DNA from: Mycobacterium szulgai
GTDB taxonomy: Bacteria > Actinomycetota > Actinomycetes > Mycobacteriales > Mycobacteriaceae
Reading direction: 5' to 3'
NCBI RefSeq assembly: GCF_002116635.1
Contig: NZ_LQPW01000145.1
Coordinates: forward strand, 20,707-84,706
DNA: 64,000 nt
The notes under the pieces were generated by a model. It had not been told where the DNA came from and ran no database searches. It worked only from the letters and a program-made list of their open reading frames with translations. This document shows, one piece after another, positions 1-11,263 of the stretch (position 1 is its first letter; every line of letters starts with the position of its first letter). The translations under genes and the position numbers were made by a program.

Positions 1-1
1 C

Positions 2-799
2 GGCGACGGCAGCGGTGCCACCGGTAGCGGTAACAACATCACCGGCGGTTCCGGCGGCGACGGCGGCGCCGGCGGGCTCGGCATTGGCGGGGCCGGCGGC
101 AACGGCGGTGACGGCGGCCTGGGCGCCGCCGGCCGCGGCACCGCCGCCGGCGACGGAGGCAGCGGCGGTGACGGCGGTGACAGCGTGGGCGGTAACGGCG
201 GAAAGGGCGGCACCGGCGGCAACGCCGGCACCGCGTTGACGTCGACCACCGTGCGCGGCGTCGGCGGAACCGGCGGCGACGGCGGCAACAGCCTCGGCGG
301 GGCAGGCGGCACCGGCGGCGCGGGCGGCACCGGCGGCAACACGATCACCGGCCCCGGCGGTACGGGCGGCGCGGGCGGCACCGGCGGCGCGGGCGACACC
401 GGCGGCGGCACCGGCGGCAACGGCGGGATGGGCGGCACCGTCAATGCCGGTGGCGCGCAGGGTGGCACCGGGGGCGTCGGCGGCGTCGGCGGCCACGGAA
501 ACGGCACCAGCACCGGCGGCACCGGCGGGCGGGGCGGCATGGGCGGCACCGGCGGCACGGGGACCAGCGTCGATGTGGGCGGTAACGGCGGTTCGGGCGG
601 CATCGGAGGTGCCGGCGGTAGCTCCGACTTCGGCAGCGGCGGCAAGGGCGGCGACGGCGGCACCGGCGGCACCGGCGGTTTCGGAGCGAATCAGCCGGGC
701 GGCACCGGCGGCCCGGGCGGTCCCGGCAAGAACCCGGTCGGTACCGTCGGCGGTCTCGGTGGTACCGCCGGCACCCCCGGCAAAGGCGGCGGTCTCTAG
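2..799 (+). CDS. PE_PGRS family protein, 3' part only (5' end outside window)
   Basis: The frame is open from base 2 to a TAG stop at 797-799 and encodes about 265 residues that are almost all GGxGG-type glycine repeats (GGNGG, GGTGG, GGAGG). This is the PGRS region of a PE_PGRS protein. The N-terminal PE domain must lie upstream of the window. The C-terminus is pure PGRS (ends GTPGKGGGL) with no separate enzymatic domain. PE_PGRS proteins are exported through ESX-5 in mycobacteria and are usually cell-surface associated; the specific role of this one cannot be read. Overlapping long ORFs in other frames come from the GGC/GGT periodicity and are not genes. Confidence 0.9.
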   Translation, partial: GDGSGATGSGNNITGGSGGDGGAGGLGIGGAGGNGGDGGLGAAGRGTAAGDGGSGGDGGDSVGGNGGKGGTGGNAGTALTSTTVRGVGGTGGDGGNSLGGAGGTGGAGGTGGNTITGPGGTGGAGGTGGAGDTGGGTGGNGGMGGTVNAGGAQGGTGGVGGVGGHGNGTSTGGTGGRGGMGGTGGTGTSVDVGGNGGSGGIGGAGGSSDFGSGGKGGDGGTGGTGGFGANQPGGTGGPGGPGKNPVGTVGGLGGTAGTPGKGGGL

Positions 800-834
800 C
801 ACCTCACGGCCGGCCAAGCAAAGGAGCGATCCAA

Positions 835-1272
835 GTGCCACAAGACCACGCCCTGCAGATCGACGTTCCGGTCCAACTCGACGACGTGAAGGTCGTTTTC
901 AGCGTGGCGTCGCTGACCTTCGAGGGCGACATGCCGGCCGCGCTCTTCCACACCGGAATCGTGCTCAAGGACGCCGAGGAGTGGCGGGTGAAGCCGGACG
1001 TGGTGATCGTGTTCCACACCAACGCCGGACACGTGGCGCTCGACGATGCGACCTACAACGCGAACCGGCACGTCGCGATCGGCAATCCGTACAAGGCCGT
1101 CGTCGCCGACCTGATGAAAAAGGGTGTGCAGGTTGAACTTTGCGGCGCCACCGCCGTGGCCAATGGCTGGGGCAACGCCGATGTGATCCCCGGCGTCAAG
1201 GTCAACCGAAACGCCATGGCCCGGCTGACGCAGCTGGTCCAGCAGGGGTACGTGAAGATTTCGGAAACCTAG
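835..1272 (+). CDS. DsrE-like family protein
   Basis: 145-residue soluble protein with the size and alpha/beta layout of DsrE/YchN-like proteins. A cysteine sits in QVELCGATA near residue 103, the place where DsrE-family proteins often carry their conserved Cys. The GTG start at 835 has AAGGAG at 821-826, a good spacing. Family members take part in sulfur-relay or small-molecule binding; the substrate here is unknown. It is followed after 2 bp by the enoyl-CoA hydratase, so the two are probably co-transcribed. No signal peptide or membrane segment is visible. The family call is from overall pattern and is moderately secure; the function is not. Confidence 0.7.
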   Translation: MPQDHALQIDVPVQLDDVKVVFSVASLTFEGDMPAALFHTGIVLKDAEEWRVKPDVVIVFHTNAGHVALDDATYNANRHVAIGNPYKAVVADLMKKGVQVELCGATAVANGWGNADVIPGVKVNRNAMARLTQLVQQGYVKISET

Positions 1273-2061
1273 CCTTGTACCAGGGCTACCGGCTCATCCA
1301 CATCGCCGTGGCCGACGGTATTTGCCGGGCCACGATCGACCATCCGCCCGTCAACCTGTTGGACCTGCCGCTGCTGGACGAGATCAACCGGCTGACAACG
1401 GAAGTCAGCGACGACGAGCAGGTCCGGGTGCTCATCGTCGACTCGGCCGATCCGGAGATCTTCATCGCCCATGCCGACGTCGGGCTGATTCTGGACCTGC
1501 CTGCTTACCAAACCGGCGACGACACCGGACTGCACGAGGAGCTCTCGCCCTTCCACGCCACGATGGAGCGGTTCCGGACCATTCCGAAGGCCACCATCGC
1601 CGTCATCGAGGGCGCCTGCCGCGGGGGCGGCTGCGAGTTCGCCATGGCGTTCGACATGCGCTATGGCGCGCTCGGCGTCACGGTCCTGGGGCATCCGGAG
1701 GTGTCGGTGGGGATCATCCCCGGCGGCGGCGGCACCCAGCGACTGCCCCGGCTGGTCGGTCGCGGCCGCGCCCTCGAGGTCATCCTCGGCGGCATGGACG
1801 TCGACGCCGCGACCGCCGAAGCCTGGGGATACCTGGACCGCGCGTTGCCACCTGAGCAGCTGCGACGTTTCGTCGACAAGCTGGCCAGGCGCATCGCGTC
1901 GAGTCCGGCGCAGGCCGTCGCGGCCGTCAAACGGGCGGTCGATGCGGCGGCCGGAGACCTCAGCACCGGCCTGCGCATCGAGGATCAGCTGCTACGCGAA
2001 ACTCTTGCGCAGCCGGCCGCCCGGCAACGGCTGCAGGCCGCTCTCGGCGCCGGGTCGCGGT

Positions 2062-4620
<2,559 letters not shown>

Positions 4621-4688
4621 GACGATCTCCGTTCGAGGCCAAAATGGCGGGTCAGAAAATGCTTGTCGGGTTGTTCAACGCGATCAAG

Positions 4689-4709
4689 GTTGAGTCTGTT
4701 CCGCTCAAC
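4689..4709 (-). promoter_or_regulatory. HAIR-type HspR operator upstream of clpB
   Basis: Inverted repeat with arms GTTGAG (4689-4694) and CTCAAC (4704-4709) separated by 9 bp. The HspR-associated inverted repeat consensus is CTTGAGT-N7-ACTCAAG, equal to TTGAG-N9-CTCAA, and all ten core bases match with exact spacing. It lies 69 bp upstream of the clpB ATG. HspR itself is encoded in this window at 29469-29849. Confidence 0.85.
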
Positions 4710-4776
4710 TCTAAGTTCTTTCGCCGGGGCACCGCAAGGTCGATCCAACAGTTGCCCAGTATTCCCGTTAAACGCT

Positions 4777-4842
4777 GTCGCCGAGCGTGTACTCACTGTC
4801 AGTTCAAGCGCGATTTCTCGCGCTCAGTACACGCTCGGCGAC
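4777..4842. repeat. nested perfect inverted repeat (17-bp and 7-bp stems)
   Basis: The outer arms GTCGCCGAGCGTGTACT (4777-4793) and AGTACACGCTCGGCGAC (4826-4842) are perfect reverse complements over 17 bp. Inside them AGCGCGA (4807-4813) and TCGCGCT (4818-4824) form a second perfect 7-bp stem around TTTC. It lies between the divergent clpB and GAP-family genes, ending 50 bp before the GTG of the latter, so it is not an end-of-gene terminator. It could fold as an RNA leader structure of the downstream gene, act as a DNA operator or cruciform, or belong to a dispersed intergenic repeat family. Confidence 0.85.
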
Positions 4843-4892
4843 CCGAGCCACGGCCCGGCAGCCTGCCCTATAACGTCGGCTACCGTTCTCGC

Positions 4893-5540
4893 GTGATAGA
4901 AGTACTGCCGCTGGCGCTGGTGATCACGGTTTCGCCGCTGTCGATCATCCCCGGGGTACTGGTCTTGCATGCGCCACATCCCCGCGAGAGCGGCTTGGCC
5001 TATCTGGCCGGTTGGGTGTTCGGCATAGCCGCACTGACCGCGATCGCCATCGGTATCTCCAACATGCTCGGCGGCCTGCGCGAGCAGCCACCGCAGTGGG
5101 CGTCCTGGCTGCGGATCGTCGTCGGCATCACGCTCATCGTGTTCGGCGTCCTCCGCTGGCTGACGCGGCGCGGACACGACCACATCCCGGCCTGGATGCG
5201 AACGCTCACCTCGGTCACCCCGCCCCGCGCCGCGATGACGGGAGCCGCGCTTGCGGTGCTGAATGTCAAGGTGCTATTCGTCTGTGCCGCAGCCGGTTTG
5301 GCGATCGGGACCGATGCGCTGGGTGTCGCCGGCACAGTGCTCACCGCCGCCGTATTCGTTGCGGTCGCCACGTCGTCGGTGGTGATCCCGATCCTGGCCT
5401 ACACGGCCGCCGGCGGCCGTCTCGACGACCCGCTGGAGCGACTCAAGAACTGGATGGAGAAGCACAATGCCGCTGTGGTTGCGGTCATCCTGGTGTTGAT
5501 CGGACTCGCGGTGCTGTACAAGGGAATTCACGCCCTATAA
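4893..5540 (+). CDS. GAP-family (Sap-like) multi-spanning membrane protein
   Basis: 215 residues from the GTG at 4893; the frame is open further upstream, but there it runs through the nested inverted repeat and has no coding character. About six hydrophobic segments are visible, the first directly at the N-terminus (LPLALVITVSPLSIIPGVLVL), then GWVFGIAALTAIAIGI, LRIVVGITLIVFGVL and a C-terminal VVAVILVLIGLAVL. The pattern resembles the GAP/Sap family (sulfolipid-addressing or glycopeptidolipid-addressing proteins) and LysE-like exporters, which in mycobacteria help place lipids at the surface. No lipid-synthesis genes are adjacent, so the cargo is unknown. The next gene starts 9 bp downstream and is probably in the same operon. 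Confidence 0.75.
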   Translation: MIEVLPLALVITVSPLSIIPGVLVLHAPHPRESGLAYLAGWVFGIAALTAIAIGISNMLGGLREQPPQWASWLRIVVGITLIVFGVLRWLTRRGHDHIPAWMRTLTSVTPPRAAMTGAALAVLNVKVLFVCAAAGLAIGTDALGVAGTVLTAAVFVAVATSSVVIPILAYTAAGGRLDDPLERLKNWMEKHNAAVVAVILVLIGLAVLYKGIHAL

Positions 5541-5549
5541 TCGGAGCCC

Positions 5550-6710
5550 GTGGGCCTCGATGACCGAGCTGCGTTGCAGGTGCTGCGCGACGCCTTCGAT
5601 CCCGCCAGCCCAGACCTCGTCCGCCGGTTCTACACCCACTGGTTTGCCCTCGACAGTTCGGTGCGTGAGCTGTTCCCGCCCGAAATGGACAGCCAGCGAG
5701 CAGCTTTCGCACACGCGCTGCACTGGGTGTACGGCGAGCTGGTCGCCCAGCGCGCTGACGAACCCGTGGCCTTTCTGGCCCAGCTCGGCCGCGACCACCG
5801 CAAGTACGGTGTGCTGCCGGCCCAATACGAGACGTTGCGCCGAGCTCTGTACGCCACGATGCGCGGCCATGTCGGTGATGCCTGGACCGACGCCGTCAGC
5901 CGGGCGGCCGAGCAGTCACTGAACCTGATCACCGGGGTGATGAGCGGCGCCGCGGACTCCGAAGAGGGGCCGGCGTGGTGGGACGGCACCGTCGTCGAGC
6001 ACGCGCGGGTGTCAAGGGATCTCGCGGTGGTGCGGCTGCGGCTGGACCGCCCGCTGCAGTACCACGCCGGCCAGTACGTCAACGTCCACGTCCCCCAATG
6101 CCCGCACCGCTGGCGATACCTGAGCCCGGCCATTCCGCCCGACCCCGACGGCCGGATCGAGTTTCACGTCCGCGTGGTGCCCGGCGGTCTGGTCAGCAAC
6201 GCCATTGTCAGCGAAACCCGGCCCGGCGACCGCTGGCGATTGGCCGGTCCGCACGGCGCCTTGCGGGTCGACCGCGATGGTGGGGACGTGCTCATGGTCG
6301 CCGGCAGCACCGGCCTGGCGCCGCTGCGGGCGCTGATCCTGGACCTGAGCCGTTACGCCCAAAACCCGCGGGTGCATCTGTTCTTCGGCGCACGCTACTT
6401 CTGCGAGCTCTACGACCTGCGCACGTTATGGCAGGTGGCGGCGCAGAATCCGTGGCTGTCCGTCTCACCGGTGACGGAGTACAACCGGGATCCGCCCTGG
6501 GCGGCCGACTATCCCGACGTCTCGCCACCGCGTGGCTTGCATGTGCGCCAGAGCGGGCGCTTGCCGGAGGTGGTCACCAACTACGGCGGCTGGGGCGACC
6601 GACAAATCCTCATCTGCGGCGGCCCGGCGATGGTGCGCGCTACCAAAGCCGCACTGATCGCCAAGGGCGCGCCGCCGGAACGCATCCGGCACGACCCACT
6701 GTCGCGTTAG
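5550..6710 (+). CDS. flavohaemoglobin-like globin/FAD/NAD reductase
   Basis: 386 residues. The globin domain (about 1-135) has a B10-type Tyr in FYTHWF and a probable proximal His in LGRDHRKYGV. It is followed by a ferredoxin-reductase-like FAD domain with RYLSPA (the R-x-Y-S flavin motif) and an NAD domain with VAGSTGLAPLRAL and ICGGPAMV. This is the architecture of Mtb Rv0385, described as an atypical (type II) flavohaemoglobin; I recall reports linking that type to D-lactate oxidation rather than strong NO dioxygenase activity. The likely role is cytosolic redox or oxidative-stress metabolism. The GTG start is 9 bp after the upstream stop. The downstream neighbour is an Rv0386-like regulator, the same order as in Mtb. 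Confidence 0.9.
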   Translation: MGLDDRAALQVLRDAFDPASPDLVRRFYTHWFALDSSVRELFPPEMDSQRAAFAHALHWVYGELVAQRADEPVAFLAQLGRDHRKYGVLPAQYETLRRALYATMRGHVGDAWTDAVSRAAEQSLNLITGVMSGAADSEEGPAWWDGTVVEHARVSRDLAVVRLRLDRPLQYHAGQYVNVHVPQCPHRWRYLSPAIPPDPDGRIEFHVRVVPGGLVSNAIVSETRPGDRWRLAGPHGALRVDRDGGDVLMVAGSTGLAPLRALILDLSRYAQNPRVHLFFGARYFCELYDLRTLWQVAAQNPWLSVSPVTEYNRDPPWAADYPDVSPPRGLHVRQSGRLPEVVTNYGGWGDRQILICGGPAMVRATKAALIAKGAPPERIRHDPLSR

Positions 6711-6734
6711 AGTGCGTCCGAGGAGCGAGTGGGC

Positions 6735-9700
6735 GTGGGCGATTTGCTACCGCAGGGCACGGTGACGTTGCTGCTGGCTGACGTCGAGGGTTCCACGCGC
6801 CTGTGGGACAGCCGGCCCGACGAGATGAGCGCCGCCGTCGCGCGACTGGATGACGCGCTGGCCGAAGTGGTGGCGGCCCACGACGGAGTACGGCCGGTCG
6901 AACAGGGCGAGGGCGACAGTTTCGTGATCGCCTTCCCGCTCGCGTCCCATGCGGTGGCCGCGGCGCTGGATCTGCAGCGGGCACCGCTGGCACCCATCCG
7001 GTTGCGCATCGGCCTGCACACCGGCGAGGTGCGGCTGCGCGACGAGGGCAACTATGCCGGACCGACCATCAACCGGACCGCGCGGCTGCGCGACCTGGCA
7101 CACGGCGGCCAGACAGTACTGTCCAGCGCCACCGAAAGCATCGTCATCGACCGGCTGCCGGAAGCGGCGTGGCTGCTCGATCTGGGCACTCATCAGCTGC
7201 GTGATCTGCCGCGCCCCGAGCGGGTGCTGCAGCTGTGCCATCCCGATCTACCGGTCGAGTTCCCACCGCTTCGCGTTGCCAATGACGCCGTGTCCCATGG
7301 CTTCCCGGTGAATCTGACCCAGTTCGTCGGCCGCGGCACGCAACTCGGCGAGGTACACCGATTACTTGCCGAAAACCGGCTGGTTACCCTGACCGGCGCG
7401 GGCGGAGTGGGCAAGACCCGGCTGGCGGTGCAGCTGGTGGATCAGGTTGCCGGCGAGTTCGGCAGCGCTTGGTATGTGGATTTGGCACCGGTCGCAGATC
7501 CCGATCTGGTACCGCTGACGGTCGCGCGTGCGCTCGACCTGCACCACCTGCCGGGCCGGCAACCGGTGGACACCGTGCTGAAATCGCTCGGCACTCGTCA
7601 GATCCTGGTGGTGCTGGACAACTGTGAACATCTGCTCGACGCGGTGGCCGCCTTCGTCTTGGCAGTGGCCGAAGCCTGTCCGGACGTGAGGTTCTTGGCG
7701 ACTAGTCGCGAACCGATCCGGGTCCCGGGTGAGGTGAGTTACCGGGTGTTGCCGCTGTCGCTCAACGACGAAGCCGTACAGATGTTTGCCCACCGCGCCC
7801 GCCTGGTGCGGCCCGACTTCGAACTGACCGACGACAATCGCGCCCTGGTAACCGAGATCTGTTGTCGCCTGGAAAGTTTGCCGCTGGCCATCGAACTGGC
7901 GGCGGCGCGGGTGCGGTCGTTGTCGCTGGACGAGATTCTCGATGGTTTGCAGCACCGGTTCCAGCTGCTCACGGGTGGCGCCCGTACCACAGTGCGACGT
8001 CAGCAAACACTGTGGGCGTCGGTGGATTGGTCACACGAGCTTCTCACCGAGCAGGAGCGGATCCTTTTCCGCCGGCTGGCGGTGCTGGCCGGTTACTTCT
8101 TGCTCGAGGACGCACAGGCCGTGGCCTGCGACGGTCCCCCCACTGCTTCGGTGCAGCGCTATCAAGTCCTCGACGAGCTCACGCTGCTGGTGGACAGATC
8201 GCTGTTGATGACCGACCAACGACGCGGCCGGACCTGCTACCGCGTCTGCGAGACGATCCGCGACTACGCGCTGGAAAAGCTTTGCGAGGCCGGCGAGGCC
8301 GACGTCATCCGCACTCGTCATCGTGACCACTACGCCGCGTTGGCCAGTCTGCTCGACAACCCGGGCAGCCCTGATTACCCGCACCACCTCGACCACGCCG
8401 AAACCCAGATCGACAACCTGCGGGCCGCGTTCGGGTGGAGCCTCGACAATGCCGAAACCGAAGTCGCCCTGAGTCTGGCTTCCTCACTGCTACCGGTGTG
8501 GATGACGCGGGGGTGCATCCACGAGGGCAGATCCTGGTTCGACACGATTCTTGGCGACACCGACTTCGACCACCTCGAGGTGTCGCCCGCGGTGCGTGCC
8601 CGGGCGCTTGCCGACAAGTCGGTACTGGACATCTTCGTCGACGCCGCCGCAGGCATGGACGAGGCCCAGCGCGCGCTGACGGTGGCGCGCGAGCTCGACG
8701 ATCCGGGCGTGCTGGCCAGGGCGCTCACCGCCTGCGGCTTGACCGCCGTCGTGGCGGCCGGCCCGGCGGCGGCTGCCCCGTACTTCGCCGAAGCGGTCGG
8801 GCTGGCCCGCGATTTGAACGATCGGTGGCGACTGGCCCAGATCCTCACCTTTCAGGCGGCCGATGCGCTCGTGGCGGGTTACCCGCTGGCGGCGCGCACC
8901 GCCGCCGAAGAGGGGCGCGAGCTGGCGAATGCGATTGGCAGCCAAGCTGATTCGCGGTGGTGCCGTTGTTGCCTCGGGTTCGCTCATCTCATGCGCGGCG
9001 ACCTGACCGACGCCGCGGCCCAGTTCCTTGAGGTCTGCCTGGAGGCCGAGGCCGCACAGGACATGGTGCACAAGGCCAATTGCCTGCAGGGATTGGCCTT
9101 CGCGCGGGCATTTCGCGGCGAGCTGGACGCGGCCCAGACGGCCGCCGACGCAGCGCTCGAGTCCGCCGGGCTGGGCGAGTATTTCGCGGGTATGGGCTAC
9201 TCGGCCCTGACGACGACGGCGCTGGCCGCCGGCGACATCGCGACGGCAAAAGCCGCGGGCGAGGTGGCCTGGCAGAACTTGAGTCTGTCCATACCGCAGT
9301 CGGCGTCGGCACAGCGTACGGTCAATGCCCAGGTTGCGTTTGCGTCCGGAGACTTGGTCTTGGCTCGCCGCTGGTGCGACGAAGCCGTGCAGTCAATGAC
9401 CGGTCGGCACCTGATGTCGGCGCTGGCCACCCGCGCCCGGATCGCGATCGCCGAGGGCAAACACGACGAAGCCGAACGCGACGCGCACCAGGCAATCTCG
9501 TGCGCGGCCGACAGTGGCGCACAGGTTGATCTTGCCGACCTGTTGGAGATTCTGGCCGCGGTGGCCGCCCAGACCGGCGCCCACCGGGAAGCTACGCGGC
9601 TTTTCGGGGCGGCCGATGCTATTCGGCGGCGAATCGGATTGGTACGCTTCGTGATTCACCAGCCAGAGTACGATACGACGGTGGCGGCACTGCGAGATGT

Positions 9701-10004
9701 CCTGGACCGCAAGGACTTCGACGCCGCATGGGCCGAGGGGGCGGCGCTGTCGACCGACGACGCGATCGCCTACGCGCAACGCGGTCACGGCTGGCGGAAA
9801 CGACCCGCCACCGGTTGGGAGGCGCTGACGCCGACCGAGATCGACGTGGTACGGCTGGTCAGCGAGGGACTGGCGAATAAGGACATCGCGACGCGGCTGT
9901 TCGTCTCACCGCGGACGGTGCAAACCCACCTGACCCACATCTACAACAAACTCGGCTTCACCTCCCGCGTCCAACTCGCCCAGGCCGCGGCCGGCCGCAC
10001 CTGA
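6735..10004 (+). CDS. class III adenylate cyclase / AAA-type ATPase / LuxR regulator (Rv0386-like)
   Basis: 1089 residues from GTG 6735. This start was chosen over GTG 6729 because AGGAG at 6721-6725 is 9 nt from it but only 3 nt from the other. Order: class III cyclase domain (about 1-165) with metal aspartates in LADVEGST and EGDSF; STAND/NB-ARC-like ATPase with P-loop GAGGVGKTRL near residue 222 and VVLDNCEHL; a long helical TPR-like region (about 520-1000); C-terminal LuxR helix-turn-helix (EIDVVRLVSEGLANKDIA then TVQTHLTHIYNKL). The substrate-specifying Lys/Asp of canonical cyclases are replaced by Gln (residue 57) and Asn (residue 106), the unusual pair reported for Mtb Rv0386. It probably couples cAMP or ATP signalling to transcription. 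Confidence 0.93.
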   Translation: MGDLLPQGTVTLLLADVEGSTRLWDSRPDEMSAAVARLDDALAEVVAAHDGVRPVEQGEGDSFVIAFPLASHAVAAALDLQRAPLAPIRLRIGLHTGEVRLRDEGNYAGPTINRTARLRDLAHGGQTVLSSATESIVIDRLPEAAWLLDLGTHQLRDLPRPERVLQLCHPDLPVEFPPLRVANDAVSHGFPVNLTQFVGRGTQLGEVHRLLAENRLVTLTGAGGVGKTRLAVQLVDQVAGEFGSAWYVDLAPVADPDLVPLTVARALDLHHLPGRQPVDTVLKSLGTRQILVVLDNCEHLLDAVAAFVLAVAEACPDVRFLATSREPIRVPGEVSYRVLPLSLNDEAVQMFAHRARLVRPDFELTDDNRALVTEICCRLESLPLAIELAAARVRSLSLDEILDGLQHRFQLLTGGARTTVRRQQTLWASVDWSHELLTEQERILFRRLAVLAGYFLLEDAQAVACDGPPTASVQRYQVLDELTLLVDRSLLMTDQRRGRTCYRVCETIRDYALEKLCEAGEADVIRTRHRDHYAALASLLDNPGSPDYPHHLDHAETQIDNLRAAFGWSLDNAETEVALSLASSLLPVWMTRGCIHEGRSWFDTILGDTDFDHLEVSPAVRARALADKSVLDIFVDAAAGMDEAQRALTVARELDDPGVLARALTACGLTAVVAAGPAAAAPYFAEAVGLARDLNDRWRLAQILTFQAADALVAGYPLAARTAAEEGRELANAIGSQADSRWCRCCLGFAHLMRGDLTDAAAQFLEVCLEAEAAQDMVHKANCLQGLAFARAFRGELDAAQTAADAALESAGLGEYFAGMGYSALTTTALAAGDIATAKAAGEVAWQNLSLSIPQSASAQRTVNAQVAFASGDLVLARRWCDEAVQSMTGRHLMSALATRARIAIAEGKHDEAERDAHQAISCAADSGAQVDLADLLEILAAVAAQTGAHREATRLFGAADAIRRRIGLVRFVIHQPEYDTTVAALRDVLDRKDFDAAWAEGAALSTDDAIAYAQRGHGWRKRPATGWEALTPTEIDVVRLVSEGLANKDIATRLFVSPRTVQTHLTHIYNKLGFTSRVQLAQAAAGRT

Positions 10005-10007
10005 CGG

Positions 10008-10175
10008 TCAAAGCCGCTCGGCAGCGCGGGCCATGCCGGCCTGCTCGAGGTAGGCGTAGCGTCGCGGGCAGTCCTTGGCCCGTCCCTCACGCGCCGAGAC
10101 GTCGTCGGACGACAGTTTCAGCAGCGAGCGAATCCGGGACACGCGGCCGTTGCCCTTCGGTGCGACTCTTTTCAC
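10008..10175 (-). CDS. small basic hypothetical protein
   Basis: A 55-codon frame starting at GTG 10175, preceded on its own strand by GGAAGGA about 9 nt upstream; in-frame ATGs at 10184 and 10193 are alternatives but have poor ribosome-site spacing. The product is basic and soluble, starting MKRVAPKGNGRVSRIRSLL, with a C-terminal PRRYAYLEQAGMARAAERL helix-like segment. It ends 3 bp from the stop of the convergent cyclase gene. I do not recognise a family. Its support is the plausible ribosome site, the natural amino-acid composition and the lack of another gene in the 350-bp gap. It could be chance in GC-rich DNA. Confidence 0.45.
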   Translation of the reverse strand: MKRVAPKGNGRVSRIRSLLKLSSDDVSAREGRAKDCPRRYAYLEQAGMARAAERL

Positions 10176-10357
10176 GGGAGACATTCCTTCCATCAACTTT
10201 CACGTGCTTTCCACTGTGCGATCCGGCGATCCGAAACCCATCGGCAAAGACGCGTAGATTTGCCCGGCGAGGGGACGTATGACGCCCGTCACATTTCGCG
10301 GCGGTCTACGCGGTTGCATTCGGCGCCACCCGCTCGGACTGGTCCTAGGCTGGCCGT

Positions 10358-11251
10358 GTGCACGTCGTCATGCTGCGCGATCAGTCGTCGTCGATGACGG
10401 CGCAATTCGTGCCCCAAGCAGGCATGATCGGCACCTCGCTGGCCGACTCAGGGGTGGAGCTACTCGGGCAGCGACGCGGCCTGGATGCCTACCTGAACGC
10501 CGGCAAGACGATGGGGATCCCGATCCTGTATCCGTGGGCCAATCGGCTGGGCGGGAATACGTATACCGCCGAAAACGTCACGACCACCCTGGTTGCCGGT
10601 CATAACGGGGTTCGTCCCGACCCCGCCGGGTTGCCCATCCACGGTGTGCTGGCCGCCTATCCGGGCTGGCGGGTGACGTCTGAAACGGCCGACGAGCTGG
10701 CCGCCGAGCTGGATTTCGGCGCCGACCCCGGATTGCTGGCCAGTTTCCCCTTCCCACATGTGCTCGGGGTGACGATCCGGCTGCACGAACGGACGCTGAC
10801 GATGCACACCACGGTGACCGCGACCGGCGACGCGGCCGTGCCACTGTGTTTCGGGTTCCACCCGTATCTGCACCTGCCGGAGGTGGCGCGCGACAAGTGG
10901 GTCATCGAGACACCGCACCTGCGCCACCTGTCCCTGGACCAGCGGGGACTGCCCACCGGCGAGACGTCGGCCTGGCCGCCGCGTTCAGAACACTTGGCAG
11001 ACAAGGCTTTCGACGACGCGTACGACGAAGTCGAGGACGGCGCGATATTCGCCGTGACCGGCGGCGGCCGGCGCCTCGAGGTTCATTTCGAACGCGGATA
11101 TCCGGCCGCCCAGATCTTCGCACCCCCCGGCGAGGACGTGATCTGCTTCGAGCCGATGGCCGCACCGACCGACGCATTGCGTCGCGGCGGCTATCGGAGG
11201 GCACGCCCGGGTGCGCCGGCCACGGCAGTGTTCTGCATCCGCGCCTGCTGA
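10358..11251 (+). CDS. aldose 1-epimerase family protein
   Basis: 297 residues with galactose-mutarotase-like features: PILYPWANRLGGNTYT near the N-terminus, LPIHGVLAAYPGW (His typical of the family's HG motif), CFGFHPYLHLPE (second catalytic-type His in the F-H-P-Y segment) and an acidic residue in the FEPMAAPTDAL segment near the C-terminus, matching the usual E-P-x-T/S-dA region. It would interconvert anomers of a sugar or modified hexose in the cytosol. The GTG at 10358 is taken as start; an ATG four codons later is also possible. It stands alone, with no sugar-pathway genes beside it. Confidence 0.85.
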   Translation: MHVVMLRDQSSSMTAQFVPQAGMIGTSLADSGVELLGQRRGLDAYLNAGKTMGIPILYPWANRLGGNTYTAENVTTTLVAGHNGVRPDPAGLPIHGVLAAYPGWRVTSETADELAAELDFGADPGLLASFPFPHVLGVTIRLHERTLTMHTTVTATGDAAVPLCFGFHPYLHLPEVARDKWVIETPHLRHLSLDQRGLPTGETSAWPPRSEHLADKAFDDAYDEVEDGAIFAVTGGGRRLEVHFERGYPAAQIFAPPGEDVICFEPMAAPTDALRRGGYRRARPGAPATAVFCIRAC

Positions 11252-11263
11252 AAGGGTATGGGT

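Noticed and set aside
185..1136. Plus-strand overlapping ORFs at 15-239 and 444-1136 in the PE_PGRS/DsrE region
   Set aside because: They are out-of-frame readings of GGC-rich repeats and extend antisensibly into the DsrE-like gene; the PGRS frame and the DsrE frame explain all coding signal.
4644..4892. N-terminal extension of the GAP-family gene from an ATG at 4644
   Set aside because: The extension crosses the clpB HAIR site and the nested inverted repeat and encodes Arg/Cys-rich noise; the hydrophobic protein begins at GTG 4893.
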